From: Rhodocyclales bacterium RIFCSPLOWO2_02_FULL_63_24
Lineage (GTDB): Bacteria; Pseudomonadota; Gammaproteobacteria; Burkholderiales; Rhodocyclaceae
Length of the DNA stretch: 39,375 bases
Direction of reading: 5' to 3'
Assembly (NCBI GenBank): GCA_001828935.1
Contig: MHZX01000060.1
Span: 1-39,375 of the forward strand
This document shows positions 26,189-34,869 of this stretch, in pieces. Made by a program: the position numbers and the translations under genes. Under the pieces are notes generated by a model. It was not told where the DNA came from, did not search any database, and worked only from the letters and a program-made list of their open reading frames with translations. Positions within the stretch are counted from its first letter, which is position 1; every line of letters begins with the position of its first letter.

Positions 26189-27109
26189 CTACTTCTTGTT
26201 GAAGCTCTCGGCTGGCGCGTCGCTGGGCGCCTTGAGCAGGGCCTTGAGCTGCTCGCTCATCGGGAAATTCATGCTGACGTTCCTGGGCGGGATCGGCGAC
26301 ATGAACCAGCGCGTGTAGAGCTTGTCCAGCTCGCCGCTTTTCATGAGGCTGATGACGGTGTCGTCGACCAGCTTCTTGAAGGCAGGATCATCCTTGCGCA
26401 GCATGATGGCGATCGGCTCGATGTTGAGCACTTCGCCGACGATGGCGTAGTCGGCGGGCGATTTCGAACTGACGATGAGGCCGGCGAGCAGGTTGTCGTC
26501 CATCACGAAAGCCACGGCGCGGTCGGTTTCCAGCATCAGGAAGGCGTCGGCGTGGTCCTTGCCATAGACCTCCTTGAAGTCGATGCCCTTGCCTTTTTCG
26601 TGGGCGCGCATCAGCTGCACGCTGGTGGTGCCGGTGGTGGTCGCCACCGGCTTGCCGCCGAGTTGGCCGAGGCTGGTGATGCCCGAGGATTTCTTGACCG
26701 CCATGCGCACGTTGGTGACGAAGGTGGTCGGCGCGAAGGCCACCTGCTTCTGCCGCGCTTCGTTGTTGGTGGTCGAGCCGCATTCGAGATCGACCGTGCC
26801 GTTGCTCACCAGCGGGATGCGGTTCTGCGAAGTCACCGCCTGGTGCTGCACCTTGAGTGCCGGCAGCTTGAGCCGGGCCTTGACCGCATCGACGATGCGG
26901 TTGCAGACGTCAATGTGGTAACCGACCGGCTGCTGCCTGTCGTCGAGATAGGACAGCGGATAGGAGGATTCGCGGATGCCCAGCGTGATGCTGCCGTTGT
27001 CCTTGACCTTCTTCAGCGTGCCGCTCAGTTCTGTTGTCGGCAGTGACAGGGCGGGTGCGGCGCCGGCGGCGAGGACGAGGAAAACGAGCAGTGCGGTGCG
27101 ATGGTTCAT
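26189..27109 (-). CDS. gltI: Glutamate/aspartate-binding periplasmic protein
   Basis: A 306-residue solute-binding protein of family 3 with a signal peptide (about 1-22). Family features include GSITLGIRESSYPLSYLD, PVGYHIDVCNRI, VDLECGSTTNNEAR and a KPVATTTGTTS ligand loop. It delivers acidic amino acids to GltJK-GltL. It lies 21 bp after the Atm1-type exporter gene on the same strand, and is separated from gltJ by the abiE module. Confidence 0.92.
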   Translation of the reverse strand: MNHRTALLVFLVLAAGAAPALSLPTTELSGTLKKVKDNGSITLGIRESSYPLSYLDDRQQPVGYHIDVCNRIVDAVKARLKLPALKVQHQAVTSQNRIPLVSNGTVDLECGSTTNNEARQKQVAFAPTTFVTNVRMAVKKSSGITSLGQLGGKPVATTTGTTSVQLMRAHEKGKGIDFKEVYGKDHADAFLMLETDRAVAFVMDDNLLAGLIVSSKSPADYAIVGEVLNIEPIAIMLRKDDPAFKKLVDDTVISLMKSGELDKLYTRWFMSPIPPRNVSMNFPMSEQLKALLKAPSDAPAESFNKK

Positions 27110-27130
27110 GGTGGTCTCCGTAATTGGCGG

Positions 27131-28978
27131 TCAGGCGTCGATCAACTGCTCTTGCTGCTGCAAGGCCCACATCTGGGCATACAGGCCATTGCGTTCGAGC
27201 AGCGCGCGGTGGGCACCGCGTTCGACGATACGTCCGGCATCGAGCACCAGGATCTCGTCGGCGTTCATCACTGTAGACAGTCGATGGGCGATGATCAAGG
27301 TGGTGCGGCCCACGGCGGCCTGTTCCAATTCCGCCTGGATGGCTTTTTCGGTCTTCGAGTCGAGCGCCGAGGTGGCTTCGTCGAAGATCAGGATCGGCGG
27401 GTTCTTCAGCAGCGCCCGCGCGATCGCGACGCGCTGCTTTTCGCCGCCGGAAAGCTTGAGGCCGCGTTCGCCGACGCGGGTCTGGTACCCGTCCGGCAGC
27501 TTCTCGATGAAGTCGTGGATGTGCGCCGCCTTGGCCGCGGCGATGACTTCCTCGCGCGGCGCGTCGGGCCGGCCGTACTGGATGTTGTAGAAAATCGTGT
27601 CGTTGAACAGCACCGTGTCCTGCGGCACGATGCCGATCGCGGCGCGCACCGAGGTCTGTTTCAGGGCGCGCAGGTCCGAGCCGTTGATCTTCACCGAACC
27701 GGAGCTGGTGTCGTAGAAGCGGAACAGCAGTCGCGCCAGGGTCGACTTGCCGGAGCCGCTGTGGCCCACCACCGCCACCGTCTTGCCGGCGCCGACTTTG
27801 AAATCGATGTCGAACAGGATCTGTCGGTTGGATTCGTAGGCGAAGCCGACGCGCTCGAATTCGATTTCGCAGGGGCCGCTGCTCTTGCCATCGGGGCCGG
27901 TCGCGAACAGCGGCCGCGCATCGGGCGCATCCTGGATCTCGCGGTTCTTGCCGAGCAGGCCGAACATGCGCTCGATGTCGGTCAGCGACTGGCGGATCTC
28001 GCGGTAGAGCACGCCGAGGTGGTTCAGCGGCATGTAGAGCTGGATCAGGAAGGCGTTCACCAGCACGATGTCGCCCACGGTCATGTTGCCAGCGGCGACG
28101 CCGACCGCGGCGCGCCACATCATCAGCGACACGCCGGCGGCGATGATCAGCGACTGGCCGAGATTGAGCCAGGACAGCGAAATCTGGCTGCGGATCTGCG
28201 CCGCTTCCCACTTCTGCATCTGCTCGTCGTAGCGGTCGTGTTCCCAGCGCTCGTTGTTGAAGTATTTCACCGTCTCGAAGTTGATCAGGCTGTCCACGGC
28301 ACGCACGTTGGCCGCCGAATCCAGCTCATTCACGGTGCGGCGCAAGACCGTGCGCCAGTTGGTGACGAGGATGGTGAAAATGACATAGATCGTCAGCGTG
28401 CAGACCGTGATCAGCGTGAAATCGCGGTCGTAGCGGTAGGCCAGGATGCCGAGCACCAGCACGATCTCGACCAGGGTCGGCAGGATCGAATACAACGTGT
28501 AGCTGATCAGTGAGCCGATCGAGCGCGTTCCGCGCTCGATGTCGCGCGTCAGGCCTCCGGTCTGGCGGTCGAGGTGAAAGCGCAGCGAGAGCGAATGCAG
28601 GTGCTCGAAGACCTGCAACGTGATGGTGCGTACCGCGCGCTGCGTGACGCGGGCGAAGAAGATTTCACGCAGTTCGGTGAACAAGGCGGTGGAGAAGCGC
28701 AGCGCGCCATAGGCCGCCAGCAGGCCCAGCGGCACCAGCAGCAGGGCCTGCTCCATCGGGTTGGCGGCGGGACGGGTGAAGGTGTCGATGATGTCCTTGA
28801 ACACCAGCGGCACCGCGACGTTGGTCAGCTTCGCCAGCAGCAGGCAAGCCAGCGCGAAGACGACGCGGCCCTTCCACGCCCACAGATAGGGCAGCAGGGT
28901 CTTGACGGTTTGCCAGTCGTGGCGGGTATCGGGCATCGGGCCCGGCAGGGCCAGGGAAGTGGGAACGCGGCGCATCAT
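27131..28978 (-). CDS. Atm1/HMT1-type ABC exporter (fused permease-ATPase)
   Basis: A half-transporter of 615 residues, acting as a homodimer in the inner membrane. It has six membrane segments in about residues 35-330, then an ATPase with Walker A GHSGSGKST, signature LSGGEKQRVAIARAL and Walker B ILIFDEATSALD. It resembles the ABCB7/Atm1/HMT1 group, which exports glutathione-based or metal conjugates. Two consecutive ATGs start the gene. It heads the leftward array that contains gltI and may share its transcript; substrate is unknown. Confidence 0.9.
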   Translation of the reverse strand: MMRRVPTSLALPGPMPDTRHDWQTVKTLLPYLWAWKGRVVFALACLLLAKLTNVAVPLVFKDIIDTFTRPAANPMEQALLLVPLGLLAAYGALRFSTALFTELREIFFARVTQRAVRTITLQVFEHLHSLSLRFHLDRQTGGLTRDIERGTRSIGSLISYTLYSILPTLVEIVLVLGILAYRYDRDFTLITVCTLTIYVIFTILVTNWRTVLRRTVNELDSAANVRAVDSLINFETVKYFNNERWEHDRYDEQMQKWEAAQIRSQISLSWLNLGQSLIIAAGVSLMMWRAAVGVAAGNMTVGDIVLVNAFLIQLYMPLNHLGVLYREIRQSLTDIERMFGLLGKNREIQDAPDARPLFATGPDGKSSGPCEIEFERVGFAYESNRQILFDIDFKVGAGKTVAVVGHSGSGKSTLARLLFRFYDTSSGSVKINGSDLRALKQTSVRAAIGIVPQDTVLFNDTIFYNIQYGRPDAPREEVIAAAKAAHIHDFIEKLPDGYQTRVGERGLKLSGGEKQRVAIARALLKNPPILIFDEATSALDSKTEKAIQAELEQAAVGRTTLIIAHRLSTVMNADEILVLDAGRIVERGAHRALLERNGLYAQMWALQQQEQLIDA

Positions 28979-29094
28979 GGCTTGATTCTAGCAAGCGCGG
29001 CGCACAATCCCGGCGCAGGCTGGCGCATGGCAGGGCAAGCCGCGGCGCGGCCACCACGGTATGGTTGCCGGCTTTCTTTGCCAGGGGACATGCC

Positions 29095-29532
29095 ATGCCA
29101 CTCTCCCGCATCATTTCCGAACTGGACGAGATCGTCGCCGTGTTCCAGAACGACCTGCCGACGCGAACCGATACTTTCGATGAACTGCGCATGACCGTGG
29201 CGCGCCTGGACGAAATCCAGCGCCAACTCGATATTGCCTACAGGAAGCTGATGCCGGCGATCGCCATGGCCGAGATGGCCATCGCCCACAATCAGGTCGA
29301 GCTTGCGGCGGTCGAGCGTCGGATCAACGACCGTTTCCTGATGGGTGAGGGCTGCCTGACGGGCGTTGCCAAGATAGACGAGGAGCACCGCCAACTGATC
29401 AGCCTCGGCAACCGCCTCTATCTGCTGTCGCATGTCAAGCACGTCACTGCCGAGTTGGTCGGGGCCGCGCTGGCCCCGCAAACCGATATATTCGCGTCCT
29501 CGCGCGGACTATCCGAACTATCCGGGGATTGA
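29095..29532 (+). CDS. Helical protein of unknown function with a hemerythrin-like segment
   Basis: A protein of 145 residues, mostly alpha-helical by composition, with a coiled-coil-like N-terminal half (LDEIVAVFQNDLP, DEIQRQLDIAYRKLM). Residues about 92-118 (LTGVAKIDEEHRQLISLGNRL) resemble the first helix of a bacterial hemerythrin domain. The protein ends about 30 residues later, too soon for the remaining iron-binding His residues. It may be a truncated or merely similar helix. The ATG follows AGGGG. It stands between the divergent exporter and the fatty-acid operon. Confidence 0.6.
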   Translation: MPLSRIISELDEIVAVFQNDLPTRTDTFDELRMTVARLDEIQRQLDIAYRKLMPAIAMAEMAIAHNQVELAAVERRINDRFLMGEGCLTGVAKIDEEHRQLISLGNRLYLLSHVKHVTAELVGAALAPQTDIFASSRGLSELSGD

Positions 29533-29557
29533 CAATTCAGACCTCATTGCTCAGACT
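29529..29557 (+). promoter_or_regulatory. Candidate promoter of the PsrA-like regulator operon
   Basis: A perfect -35 TTGACA (29529-29534) overlaps the stop of the preceding gene; 17 bases on is CAGACT, a weak -10. The start would be near 29564, just upstream of the palindrome at 29572. Confidence 0.4.
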
Positions 29558-29571
29558 TAAAACATCTGTTT

Positions 29572-29585
29572 GAAACCATCGTTTG
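29572..29585. promoter_or_regulatory. PsrA-type operator palindrome GAAAC-N4-GTTTG
   Basis: GAAAC and GTTTG arms separated by CATC fit the G/C-AAAC-N-GTTT-G/C palindrome reported for PsrA-type fatty-acid regulators. It lies 21 bp before the regulator's ATG and downstream of the candidate promoter, a position suited to autorepression. Confidence 0.55.
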
Positions 29586-29606
29586 CCGAGGCCTGCCGTC
29601 CATTCC

Positions 29607-30278
29607 ATGGAAGCCGACACCCGTTCCCGCATTCTCGACGCCGCCGAAAGCCTGTTCATGGAGCACGGCTTCGATGCCACCACCTTGCGCATGATCACCG
29701 CCGAGGCCCATGCCAATCTCGCCGCCGTGAATTATCACTTCGGTTCGAAGGAGGCCTTGATTGAAGAAGTATTCCGGCGCCGCCTGACGTGGCTCAACGA
29801 GCAGCGCATCGCCGCACTCGATGCGTTGGAAGCCGAGGCCCAGGGTGCGCCGCTGAAACCGCGGCAGATCGTCGAGTCCTTCTTTGGCGTGGCGATCCGC
29901 ATGGCAGCGGATAGTGCCGGCGGCAGGACCTTCATGCGCCTCCTGGGTCGCACCTATACCGAACCTTCGGAGTTCGTGCGCCGCTTTCTGGCCGAGGAAT
30001 ACGCGGCGGTGATCGCGCGCTACAAGGCGGCCTTCTTCAAGGCGCTGCCCGACGTGCCGCAGGAGGAATTCCTCTGGCGCTTCCATTTCATGATGGGCGC
30101 CATGTCCTACGCCGTTTCCGGCGCCGACGCACTGCGCATCCTCGGTCCGATCGACGATCCCGATCCCGAGGCGCTGTATGCGCGCCTGATGAGCTTCCTG
30201 ATCGGCGGCCTGCGCGCGCCGCTGCCCGAAATCCATTCCAAGCCGGCGCGCAAACCCCGCTCACCACGCAGCGCCTGA
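29607..30278 (+). CDS. PsrA-like TetR-family regulator of fatty-acid degradation
   Basis: A TetR-family protein of 223 residues. The N-terminal helix-turn-helix (about 5-50) reads RILDAAESLF, TLRMITAEA and NLAAVNYHFGSKEALI, and the C-terminal ligand domain has FMRLLGR, RFHFMMGAM and SGADALR. These segments closely recall Pseudomonas PsrA, whose repression is lifted by long-chain fatty acids. The ATG used follows an in-frame TTG at 29583 that is an alternative start. It is the first gene of the beta-oxidation operon, 12 bp before the thiolase. Confidence 0.85.
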   Translation: MEADTRSRILDAAESLFMEHGFDATTLRMITAEAHANLAAVNYHFGSKEALIEEVFRRRLTWLNEQRIAALDALEAEAQGAPLKPRQIVESFFGVAIRMAADSAGGRTFMRLLGRTYTEPSEFVRRFLAEEYAAVIARYKAAFFKALPDVPQEEFLWRFHFMMGAMSYAVSGADALRILGPIDDPDPEALYARLMSFLIGGLRAPLPEIHSKPARKPRSPRSA

Positions 30279-30290
30279 TAGGAGTCCGTG

Positions 30291-31589
30291 ATGAACTTCG
30301 CCCCGGTCTATGTCGTCGACGGCGCGCGCACGCCCTTCCTCAAGTCGCGCAACGCGCCGGGCCCGTTCGCCGCCTCCGATCTCGCTACCGCCTGCGGCCG
30401 CGCCTTGCTGGTGCGCCAGCCGTTCGCCCCGGAGCAGCTCGACGAGGTCATCGTCGGCTGCGCCGGGCCGAGCGTCGATGAGGTGAACATCGGGCGCGTG
30501 ATCGCGCTGCGCCTGGGCTGCGGCAACCAGGTTCCGGGCTGGACGGTGATGCGCAACTGCGCCTCCGGCATGCAGGCGATCGACTCGGCCATCGCCAACA
30601 TCCATAGCGGGCGCTCGCAGCTGGTCATGGCCGGCGGCGTCGATGCGCTGTCGCGCACGCCGCTGCTGTACTCGGACCCGATGGTCAGCTGGTTCTCGAA
30701 AATGGCCGCCGCGCGCAGCGCGGGGCAGAAGCTCGGGCTGCTGGCCCAGTTGCGGCCGGGCCCGCTGCTGAGCCCGGTGATCGGCATCGTCAAAGGCCTG
30801 ACCGATCCGGTGGTCGACCTGATGATGGGCCAGACGGCCGAGAACCTGGCCTGGAAGTTCGGCATTTCGCGGGCGGAAATGGATGCCTTCGCCGTCGCGA
30901 GCCACAACAAGCTGGCGGCGGCGCAGGATGCCGGACGGTTCGATGAAATCGTGCCGCTGATCGACGGCGACGGTACGCTGTATCTGGCCGACGACGGCGT
31001 GCGGCGCGATTCGAGCGTCGGACAGCTGGCCAAGCTGAAGCCTTTCTTCGACCGCCACTACGGCAAGATCACGCCGGGCAACAGTTCGCAGATCACCGAC
31101 GGCGCGGCCTGGCTGCTGCTGGCATCGAGCGAGGCCGTAGAAAAATACCAGCTGCAGCCGCTCGGAAAAATCATCGATACGCAATGGGCGGGTCTCGATC
31201 CGGCGCAGATGGGCCTTGGTCCGGTGCACGCGGCGACGCCTATCCTGCAGCGCCATGGATTGGGCCTCAACGACCTCGACGCCTGGGAAATCAACGAGGC
31301 CTTCGCCGCCCAGGTGCAGGGGTGCATCAAGGCCTGGGCGGACCTGGACTACTGCAGGGAGCAACTCGGCCTCGACGCCGCCCTGGGCACGCTGGACGCA
31401 ACGAAGCTGAACGTCGATGGCGGCGCCATTGCGCTGGGCCATCCGGTTGGCGCCTCGGGCGCGCGCGTCGTCCTGCACCTGTTGCATGTGCTGCGCCGCG
31501 ACCATGGTGGCAAACGCAGCAGACGCGGCATTGCCACGATCTGCATCGGCGGCGGACAGGGCGGCGCGGTACTGGTGGAAACGCAGTAG
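30291..31589 (+). CDS. Acetyl-CoA C-acyltransferase (thiolase, FadI-like)
   Basis: A 432-residue thiolase. The acyl-accepting cysteine is C90 (RNCASGMQA). NEAFAAQ, GGAIALGHPVGASGAR and the second catalytic cysteine in CIGGGQGGA are in the C-terminal part. It should cleave 3-ketoacyl-CoA to acetyl-CoA in the last step of beta-oxidation. The length and the companion FadJ-type gene favour the FadI group. The ATG follows AGGAG at 6 bases; a GTG precedes it directly. Confidence 0.93.
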   Translation: MNFAPVYVVDGARTPFLKSRNAPGPFAASDLATACGRALLVRQPFAPEQLDEVIVGCAGPSVDEVNIGRVIALRLGCGNQVPGWTVMRNCASGMQAIDSAIANIHSGRSQLVMAGGVDALSRTPLLYSDPMVSWFSKMAAARSAGQKLGLLAQLRPGPLLSPVIGIVKGLTDPVVDLMMGQTAENLAWKFGISRAEMDAFAVASHNKLAAAQDAGRFDEIVPLIDGDGTLYLADDGVRRDSSVGQLAKLKPFFDRHYGKITPGNSSQITDGAAWLLLASSEAVEKYQLQPLGKIIDTQWAGLDPAQMGLGPVHAATPILQRHGLGLNDLDAWEINEAFAAQVQGCIKAWADLDYCREQLGLDAALGTLDATKLNVDGGAIALGHPVGASGARVVLHLLHVLRRDHGGKRSRRGIATICIGGGQGGAVLVETQ

Positions 31590-31600
31590 CAGGCGTCGCC

Positions 31601-32488
31601 ATGGGTACGCCGATCCGCCTCGACTATCGTGCCAAGCCCTCCGTATGGGGCTTCATGGCGAATGTCTGGCGGCCGTCGCGCGGTTTTGCCGATGACGGTC
31701 TGCTGCCCGATTTTCAGGCGCGATGGAGCGGCCAGCGCGCTTCGCGAGGGGAGCTCGCCGCCTTTCTCGATCTCTCCGGCCTGCCCGCAGGCGAGCCGTT
31801 GTCGATCCTCTATCCGCACACGGTCAGTTTTCCGATGCTGATGGCGGTGCTCAGCCATCCGCGCTTTCCGCTGCCGATCTGGAACGTGCTGCAGGTGCGC
31901 AACCATCTGCTCCTGCACGCGCCGATCGCGCCGGACGCCGTGCTGGATTTCACGGTACGCACCGGCGCGCGGCGCGTGCTGGAAAAGGGTGTCGAGATGG
32001 ATCTTCACGTCAGCGCCGAAGCCGAGGGCCGCACGGTGTACGAGGGCGTGAATACCTTTTATGCCCGCGGCCGCTTCGGTGCCGCGCAGGCGGTGGCCCG
32101 CCCCAGTCCGGCAGTGGCCGGGACGCTGGCGGCCGAATGGCGCATGGCAGGCCATGGCCGCTGGCGTTACGGCCTGCTCTCCGGCGACCTCAATCCCCTG
32201 CACCTGAGCGACGGCTACGCGCGACGCTTCGGCTACGCGCGTGCCTTCGCCCATCCGCAGCTGGTCATCGGCCAGTGCCTGGGCCATCTCGGCACGGCGC
32301 AGCAGGCGCCGCTGCAGATCGAAACCTGGATCAAAGGCCCGGTTTTCTATGGCGCCCGGCTGAGCCTGCGCAGCGAATCGCGGCCGCGGGAACAGCGCTT
32401 TGCCCTCCACGTGGACGTCGACCCGCGGCCAGCCATCGTCGGGCGCTGCCTCACCGCCAATGCACTACAGGGAGATCGACATGAATAG
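31601..32488 (+). CDS. MaoC-like hotdog dehydratase domain protein
   Basis: A 295-residue protein with two hotdog halves. The C-terminal half carries the hydratase 2 motif LSGDLNPLHLSDGYAR and AFAHPQLVIGQ, retaining the D-x-N-x-x-H triad, although the usual HGM is HPQ here. It may hydrate enoyl-CoA ((R)-specific) or remove 3-hydroxyacyl intermediates. It begins 11 bp after the thiolase stop and overlaps the fadJ-type start by 8 bp, so it is clearly in the operon. Confidence 0.82.
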   Translation: MGTPIRLDYRAKPSVWGFMANVWRPSRGFADDGLLPDFQARWSGQRASRGELAAFLDLSGLPAGEPLSILYPHTVSFPMLMAVLSHPRFPLPIWNVLQVRNHLLLHAPIAPDAVLDFTVRTGARRVLEKGVEMDLHVSAEAEGRTVYEGVNTFYARGRFGAAQAVARPSPAVAGTLAAEWRMAGHGRWRYGLLSGDLNPLHLSDGYARRFGYARAFAHPQLVIGQCLGHLGTAQQAPLQIETWIKGPVFYGARLSLRSESRPREQRFALHVDVDPRPAIVGRCLTANALQGDRHE

Positions 32489-34418
32489 CTTCAAGCACTG
32501 GCGTCTCGAACGCGAGGCCGACGGATTGGCCTGGGCCATTCTCGACACGGCGAATTCTTCGACCAACACGCTCGGCGCCGAGGTGATGAACGAGCTCGGC
32601 CGGATTCTCGATGAATGCGAGAAGCATCCGCCCAAGGGCCTGATTTTCAAATCGGCCAAGGATGCCGGCTTCATCGCCGGCGCCAACATCGAGGAATTCA
32701 TTGCGTCCGATACGCCGGAAAAAGCCAGAGCCCTGATCAAGCGCGGCTGGGACACCTACAACCGGCTCGCCGCCGTGCCCTACCCGACTCTGGCGCTGGT
32801 GCGCGGCCATTGCATGGGCGGTGGCACCGAGCTGGCGCTGGCCTGCCGCTACCGTATCGCGGTGGACGAGCCGGGCACCAAGTTCACCCTGCCCGAAGTC
32901 ATGCTCGGCATCGTGCCCGGCTGGGGCGGCATGCTGCGCCTGCCGCAACTGGTCGGCCCGGCGGCGGCGCTGGACATGATGCTGACCGGCAAGAACATCG
33001 ACGCCAAACGCGCGAAGAAAATGGGCCTGGCCGACGAATGCGTGCCGCCGCGCGTCATGGAAAACGCCGCGCGCATGCTGGTGCTGTCGGCCCGGCCGCG
33101 GCGCCGGTTGCCCTTCTTCCAGAAGCTGATGAACGGTCCGCTCAAGGGCCTGGTCGCCAGGAGGGCGAGGCAACAGGTGGCGCAGCGCGCACGGCCCGAA
33201 AACTATCCCGCGCCCTATGCCATCATCGACCAATGGCAGAACTATGGCGGCAACACGCTGGCGGTTCCGGCCGATCGGCCTACCTCGCTCGATGCGCTGG
33301 TCACCCACCCGACCACGCGCAACCTGATCCGCGTCTTCTTTCTGCAGGACCGGCTCAAGGGGTTCGGCAAAGAGGCGAAAGATTTTTCGCCGCACCATGT
33401 GCATCTGGTCGGTGCCGGCGTCATGGGCGGCGACATCGCCGCCTGGTGCGCCCTGCGCGGCATGACCGTGACGCTGCAGGATCAGTCGATCGAGCGCATC
33501 GCGCCGGCCATTGGCCGCGCCGCGAAATTCTTCGAGAAGAAACTGCGCGACAAAAAGCAGGTGCGCTTCGCCCTCGACCGGCTGATCGCCGACCCGCGCG
33601 GCGACGGCGTGCGCCAGGCCGATGTCATCATCGAGGCGATTTTCGAGAACCTCGACGCCAAGCAGAAACTGTTCGCCGAGATCGAGCAGCGCGCCAAGCC
33701 GGGCGCGCTGCTGGCGTCCAACACCTCGTCGCTGAAGCTGGCGGAAATAGCCGCCGCGCTCAAGGAGCCGTCGCGGCTGGTCGGCATCCACTTCTTCAAC
33801 CCGGTGGCGATGATGCCGCTGGTCGAGGTGGTGGCCGGCGACGGCACCGCGCCGGGAGCGGCACAGCAGGCTGCCGTCTTCGTGCGCAAGCTCGACAAGC
33901 TGCCGCTGCCGGTCAAGGACGCACCGGGCTTCCTGGTCAATGCCGTGCTGGCGCCCTACATGCACGAAGCCATGCGCTGCGTCGATCAAGGCATCGCGCC
34001 CGAAGTAGTGGATGCGGCCATGGTCGCTTTCGGCATGCCGATGGGGCCGATCGAGCTGGCCGATACGGTGGGACTCGATGTCGCCGTCGCGGCTGGGCGG
34101 CAGTTGGTGGGCGAGGTCGATCCGCCGCCGCGGCTGGTCGAGTTGGTCGGCGCCGGCCATCTGGGCAAGAAGTCCGGCAAGGGCTTCTACGTATGGGTGG
34201 ACGGCAAGGCGCAGAAGACAGGAGTCGGCGCTGGCGGTACGGCGCTGCAGGATCTCGCCCAGCGCCTGATCAGGCCCCTGCTTGCTGCCACGCAGCGACT
34301 GGTGCGTGAAGGCGTGGTCGCCGATGCCGAACTGGCCGATGCCGGCGTGATCTTCGGCACCGGCTTTGCGCCGTATACTGGCGGTCCGATGAACTATTTG
34401 CAGAGCGGAGAACCCTGA
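32481..34418 (+). CDS. Fused enoyl-CoA hydratase / 3-hydroxyacyl-CoA dehydrogenase (FadJ-like)
   Basis: A bifunctional beta-oxidation enzyme of 645 residues, rather shorter than E. coli FadJ (about 714). The hydratase domain (about 10-200) has the oxyanion segment AGANIEEF and the catalytic glutamates E117 (GGGTELAL) and E139 (LPEVMLG). The NAD-binding Rossmann motif VGAGVMGGDIA is at 310-320. The dehydrogenase domains follow, with SNTSSL, HFFNPV and a C-terminal GFAPYTGG. Copy 5 of the 22-bp repeat encodes VGAGGTA near residue 582-588. Its stop overlaps the thioesterase ATG by one base. Confidence 0.93.
   Translation: MNSFKHWRLEREADGLAWAILDTANSSTNTLGAEVMNELGRILDECEKHPPKGLIFKSAKDAGFIAGANIEEFIASDTPEKARALIKRGWDTYNRLAAVPYPTLALVRGHCMGGGTELALACRYRIAVDEPGTKFTLPEVMLGIVPGWGGMLRLPQLVGPAAALDMMLTGKNIDAKRAKKMGLADECVPPRVMENAARMLVLSARPRRRLPFFQKLMNGPLKGLVARRARQQVAQRARPENYPAPYAIIDQWQNYGGNTLAVPADRPTSLDALVTHPTTRNLIRVFFLQDRLKGFGKEAKDFSPHHVHLVGAGVMGGDIAAWCALRGMTVTLQDQSIERIAPAIGRAAKFFEKKLRDKKQVRFALDRLIADPRGDGVRQADVIIEAIFENLDAKQKLFAEIEQRAKPGALLASNTSSLKLAEIAAALKEPSRLVGIHFFNPVAMMPLVEVVAGDGTAPGAAQQAAVFVRKLDKLPLPVKDAPGFLVNAVLAPYMHEAMRCVDQGIAPEVVDAAMVAFGMPMGPIELADTVGLDVAVAAGRQLVGEVDPPPRLVELVGAGHLGKKSGKGFYVWVDGKAQKTGVGAGGTALQDLAQRLIRPLLAATQRLVREGVVADAELADAGVIFGTGFAPYTGGPMNYLQSGEP
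34223..34244 (+). repeat. Dispersed 22-bp repeat, copy 5
   Basis: Copy with C-G-G-T in the variable part, inside the fadJ-like gene. It encodes a short Gly/Ala-rich loop after the conserved GKGFYVW, a place where insertions are tolerable. Confidence 0.8.
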
Positions 34419-34816
34419 TGGGCCACGAGGGCGTGAAGATTCCGGGCATCGAGCCCGTGCTGCGGGTGATGCCGATGCCGGCCGACATGAACGGCAACGG
34501 CGATATCTTCGGCGGCTGGGTCATGGCGCAATGCGACATCGCCGCCGCAATTCCTGCGATGCGCCGCGCGCGCGGCCGTATCGCCACGGTGGCGGTCAAT
34601 TCCTTCCTGTTCAAGCAGCCGATCTCGGTCGGCGATATCGTCAGTTTCTACGCCGAGATAGTTCGCGTCGGCCGCACCTCGATCACCGTGGACGTGCAGG
34701 TCTATGCCGAACGCAACCCGAGTCATCCGGTGGTGGTCAAGGTCACCGAGGCGCAATTCACCTATGTCGCGATCAACGACGACGGCAGCAAGCGCGAAGT
34801 GCCGGTTGCAAACTAG
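34418..34816 (+). CDS. Acyl-CoA thioesterase, YciA-like
   Basis: A 132-residue single-hotdog thioesterase of the YciA/BACH type. It has the typical NGDIFGGWVMAQCDIA active-site helix and VNSFLFKQPISVGDIVSFYAEI. It should hydrolyse acyl-CoA and relieve CoA sequestration when beta-oxidation stalls. The ATG shares a base with the preceding stop (TGATG), with GGAG just upstream. Last gene of the operon. Confidence 0.9.
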   Translation: MGHEGVKIPGIEPVLRVMPMPADMNGNGDIFGGWVMAQCDIAAAIPAMRRARGRIATVAVNSFLFKQPISVGDIVSFYAEIVRVGRTSITVDVQVYAERNPSHPVVVKVTEAQFTYVAINDDGSKREVPVAN

Positions 34817-34869
34817 CGGCCTTCCGTCCGGAACCATGGGCAGACAATCAGGAGGCTTGGCATGCTTGC

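Noticed and set aside
32451..34160. A 569-codon open frame on the minus strand opposite the fadJ-like gene
   Set aside because: It is a composition shadow of a GC-rich coding strand: no recognisable domain, no ribosome binding site, and residues typical of antisense frames. Similar shadows opposite ntrC, glnA, ppc and the exporter were also dropped.
34822..34833. Inverted repeat TTCCG-TC-CGGAA after the thioesterase gene
   Set aside because: A two-base loop cannot form a stable hairpin and no T-run follows.
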